A stretch of 16,476 bases of DNA, taken from positions 1 to 16,476 of the forward strand of contig JAICKZ010000026.1 in the NCBI GenBank assembly GCA_025927665.1. Direction: 5' to 3'. This DNA comes from Steroidobacteraceae bacterium. GTDB taxonomy: Bacteria; Pseudomonadota; Gammaproteobacteria; Steroidobacterales; Steroidobacteraceae. The translations under genes and the position numbers were made by a program. The notes beneath the pieces are model-generated. The model saw only the letters and a list, made by a program, of their open reading frames with translations, did not search any database and was not told the DNA's origin. Shown piece after piece: positions 15,296 to 16,476 of the stretch (position 1 is its first letter; each line of letters starts with the position of its first letter).

Positions 15296-15317
15296 GGTAG
15301 TACTCGTGATACCTCAG

Positions 15318-15692
15318 TTAGGCCGTCAAACTCAGTAAGGCGTGATTGGTTGTACCACTTTCTTTCAATATCTGTGCCAAACGCAATGTTTCTTCGTTGG
15401 GCAGCTGCCGAATCAAATCACCGTTGCTGTCTCGCACAGTCACCACTGCAATTCCCGATGTTTCGTCAACATGAAACTCTAATGAACGTTGCGAGTCAGC
15501 GAGAAACTTTTGTATCTGTTGTACCGCTGCCTGCACTTGTTCCTTGGGTATCGGCGCAGATTGCGGCACCGATGGCAAATCATTGCCACCATGATTGTCA
15601 GCAACTGCCAGAAGTGTTGGCGGTTGAAGTGTAGGTCGTATCGCGATGGGCGCCACCGTATTGGCAATCGCCACGAATGCATCAGTTGACAT
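15318..15692 (-). CDS. flaG: FlaG family protein
   Basis: This is a predicted 124-residue protein between flagellin and the cap gene, the usual site of flaG. The conserved C-terminal block is clear: LEFHVDETSGIAVVTVRDSNGDLIRQLPNEETLRLAQIL. The N-terminal half is poorly conserved and Pro/Gln-rich. FlaG affects filament length in some polarly flagellated bacteria; its mechanism is poorly known. I chose the ATG at 15692 because TTGGAGGT lies about 6 nt upstream. An in-frame ATG at 15710 would place that ribosome site inside the coding region. Confidence 0.88.
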   Translation of the reverse strand: MSTDAFVAIANTVAPIAIRPTLQPPTLLAVADNHGGNDLPSVPQSAPIPKEQVQAAVQQIQKFLADSQRSLEFHVDETSGIAVVTVRDSNGDLIRQLPNEETLRLAQILKESGTTNHALLSLTA

Positions 15693-15780
15693 GTTGCACC
15701 TCCAACACATCCATTACATCAATTTGAATACCTAAATAAACTGGGTCGCACCAAGTTGCTGTTTCGCAGATAACGGCAAA

Positions 15781-15806
15781 CGATGATGGTCTTTCGACCA
15801 TCATCG
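15781..15806 (-). terminator. Strong hairpin terminator of fliC
   Basis: CGATGATGGTC and GACCATCATCG form a perfect 11 bp stem with a GAAA tetraloop as read on the minus strand, about 70 nt after the fliC stop. A short T-run (TTTGCCGTT) follows. It fits a factor-independent terminator with modest read-through to flaG, which would hold flaG and fliD below flagellin levels. Confidence 0.75.
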
Positions 15807-15841
15807 CCCGGATCCATCTGACCCGCTTCCGTTGTGTTGTT

Positions 15842-15861
15842 AAGGCCTTTTTCATGGCCTT
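15842..15861. repeat. 6 bp GC-rich inverted repeat after fliC
   Basis: AAGGCC and GGCCTT flank an 8 nt loop, 14 nt beyond the fliC stop and upstream of the main terminator. It may protect the flagellin mRNA 3' end. Confidence 0.4.
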
Positions 15862-15874
15862 TCCTACCTCGCTG

Positions 15875-16476
15875 TTACTTGAGCAATTGCAATGCAGCCT
15901 GTGGCAATGCATTGGCCTGAGCCAAAATCGCAGTACCGGCTTGTTGCAATACTTGATTGTGAGTCAAGCTGGCTGTTTCTGCCGCGAAGTCCGCATCTTG
16001 AATACGGCTGCGAGCAGCTGACAGGTTTTCTGACGTTGCACTCAAACTATTGATGGTTGATTGGAAGCGATTTTGTACCGCACCCAGACTTGCACGAATA
16101 GTCGAGATCTGCGCCAATGCGCCGTCAACCAAGCTAATGGCTGTATTGGCACCGGTTACTGACGAGATGTCAATTGTGCTAATGGCCGTTAACGTTGCAC
16201 CTGCATTGGACAAACCAGCCTTAGCTGAATTGCTGCCACCGACTTGATACGATGAATTGGAATTCAACGAAATCGTGCCGTAACCAGTAACCGATGCATA
16301 TGTACCAGCAGCACCGCCAGCAGCACCGCTTGCGGCAACACCTGCACCCGCTGCAGTTCCAGATGCAGTGACATCAGCCGTACCTTGTGCACCTTTGTTG
16401 TCAGAGGTCAGGAGAATTGCAGCAGCGCCACCGCTTGCAGCAATGTCTGTGGTCTTAGCAGCATGCGCTGCGTTAA
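15875..16476 (-). CDS. fliC: Flagellin FliC (partial, C-terminal 200 residues)
   Basis: The frame enters from the right edge without a start, so the N-terminal part of the filament subunit is outside the window. The C-terminal D1/D0 domain is diagnostic: DGALAQISTIRASLGAVQNRFQSTINSLSATSENLSAARSRIQDADFAAETASLTHNQVLQQAGTAILAQANALPQAALQLLK. Here RIQDADFAAETASLT is the helix recognised by FliS, and the last residues form the export and coiled-coil tail. The visible part before it is a variable surface domain dominated by Ala, Gly, Ser and Thr, with a short tandem repeat. The subunit polymerises into the extracellular filament. Its promoter, expected to be sigma28-type, is not in the window. Confidence 0.97.
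   Translation of the reverse strand, partial: NAAHAAKTTDIAASGGAAAILLTSDNKGAQGTADVTASGTAAGAGVAASGAAGGAAGTYASVTGYGTISLNSNSSYQVGGSNSAKAGLSNAGATLTAISTIDISSVTGANTAISLVDGALAQISTIRASLGAVQNRFQSTINSLSATSENLSAARSRIQDADFAAETASLTHNQVLQQAGTAILAQANALPQAALQLLK
16304..16327. repeat. Tandem 12 bp repeat in the flagellin variable region
   Basis: ACCAGCAGCACC is followed directly by GCCAGCAGCACC (11 of 12 identical). They encode consecutive Gly-Ala-Ala-Gly units in the surface-exposed domain. Such units can change number by slippage without breaking the frame. Confidence 0.5.

Noticed and set aside
15682..15852. Minus-strand frame starting MKKALTTQRKRVRW between fliC and flaG
   Set aside because: It reads through both arms of the fliC terminator and past the flaG ribosome site and start codon. 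Its Lys/Arg-rich start is tempting, but the hairpin explains the sequence better.
1..16476. CRISPR arrays, tRNA or rRNA genes, complete insertion sequences
   Set aside because: None was seen by eye on either strand. The only mobile-like sequence is the short palindrome at 8225-8367.

Overview
Every convincing gene in this 16.5 kb window lies on the minus strand, so the biology reads from high to low coordinates. It is most of a polar-flagellum gene cluster from a gammaproteobacterium. The sigma54-type regulators FleQ and FleR, the fliC-flaG-fliD-fliS-fliT order and the fleQ-...-fliEFGHIJK order recall Pseudomonas, Vibrio and Xanthomonadales. There is no sign of enteric FlhDC. A tetrameric-PilZ-like gene beside fliT leans towards Xanthomonadales relatives, but the genus cannot be fixed from sequence alone. 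Base composition is moderate, apparently in the mid-to-upper 40s % GC.

Region 1 (16476-12308) is the filament operon: flagellin fliC (3' part only), a strong hairpin terminator, flaG, filament cap fliD, flagellin chaperone fliS, a FliT-like chaperone and an atypical PilZ-like protein. Region 2 (12307-11648) is a 660 bp gap with no convincing gene. It holds a near-consensus FleQ box and several dyads. Region 3 (11647-8365) encodes FleQ, a small cysteine-containing ORF, a FleR/FlrC-like AAA+ activator that lacks its receiver domain, and fliE. No FleS sensor kinase is present. Region 4 (8367-1832) is the basal-body and export block fliF-G-H-I-J-K, built with 1-8 nt overlaps or short gaps. A 143 bp palindromic MITE-like element separates it from fliE, and its terminal repeat supplies the fliE stop codon. 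Region 5 (1831-1) is not flagellar: a PadR regulator coupled to a small membrane protein resembling an ABC-permease prefix domain, then the N-terminal part of a periplasmic c-type cytochrome.

Together the genes make the MS ring (FliF), rod junction (FliE), rotor switch (FliG), export ATPase complex (FliH, FliI, FliJ), hook-length control (FliK), filament and cap (FliC, FliD, FlaG) and chaperones (FliS, FliT), under FleQ and probably the FleR-like activator. fliL-fliR do not follow fliK, so the late export and switch genes must lie elsewhere.

The points most worth a second look are the palindromic element at the fliE stop, the receiver-less FleR with no FleS, the FleQ box and dyad cluster, and an unusual FleQ (GSFTGA loop, no evident LFRS motif).
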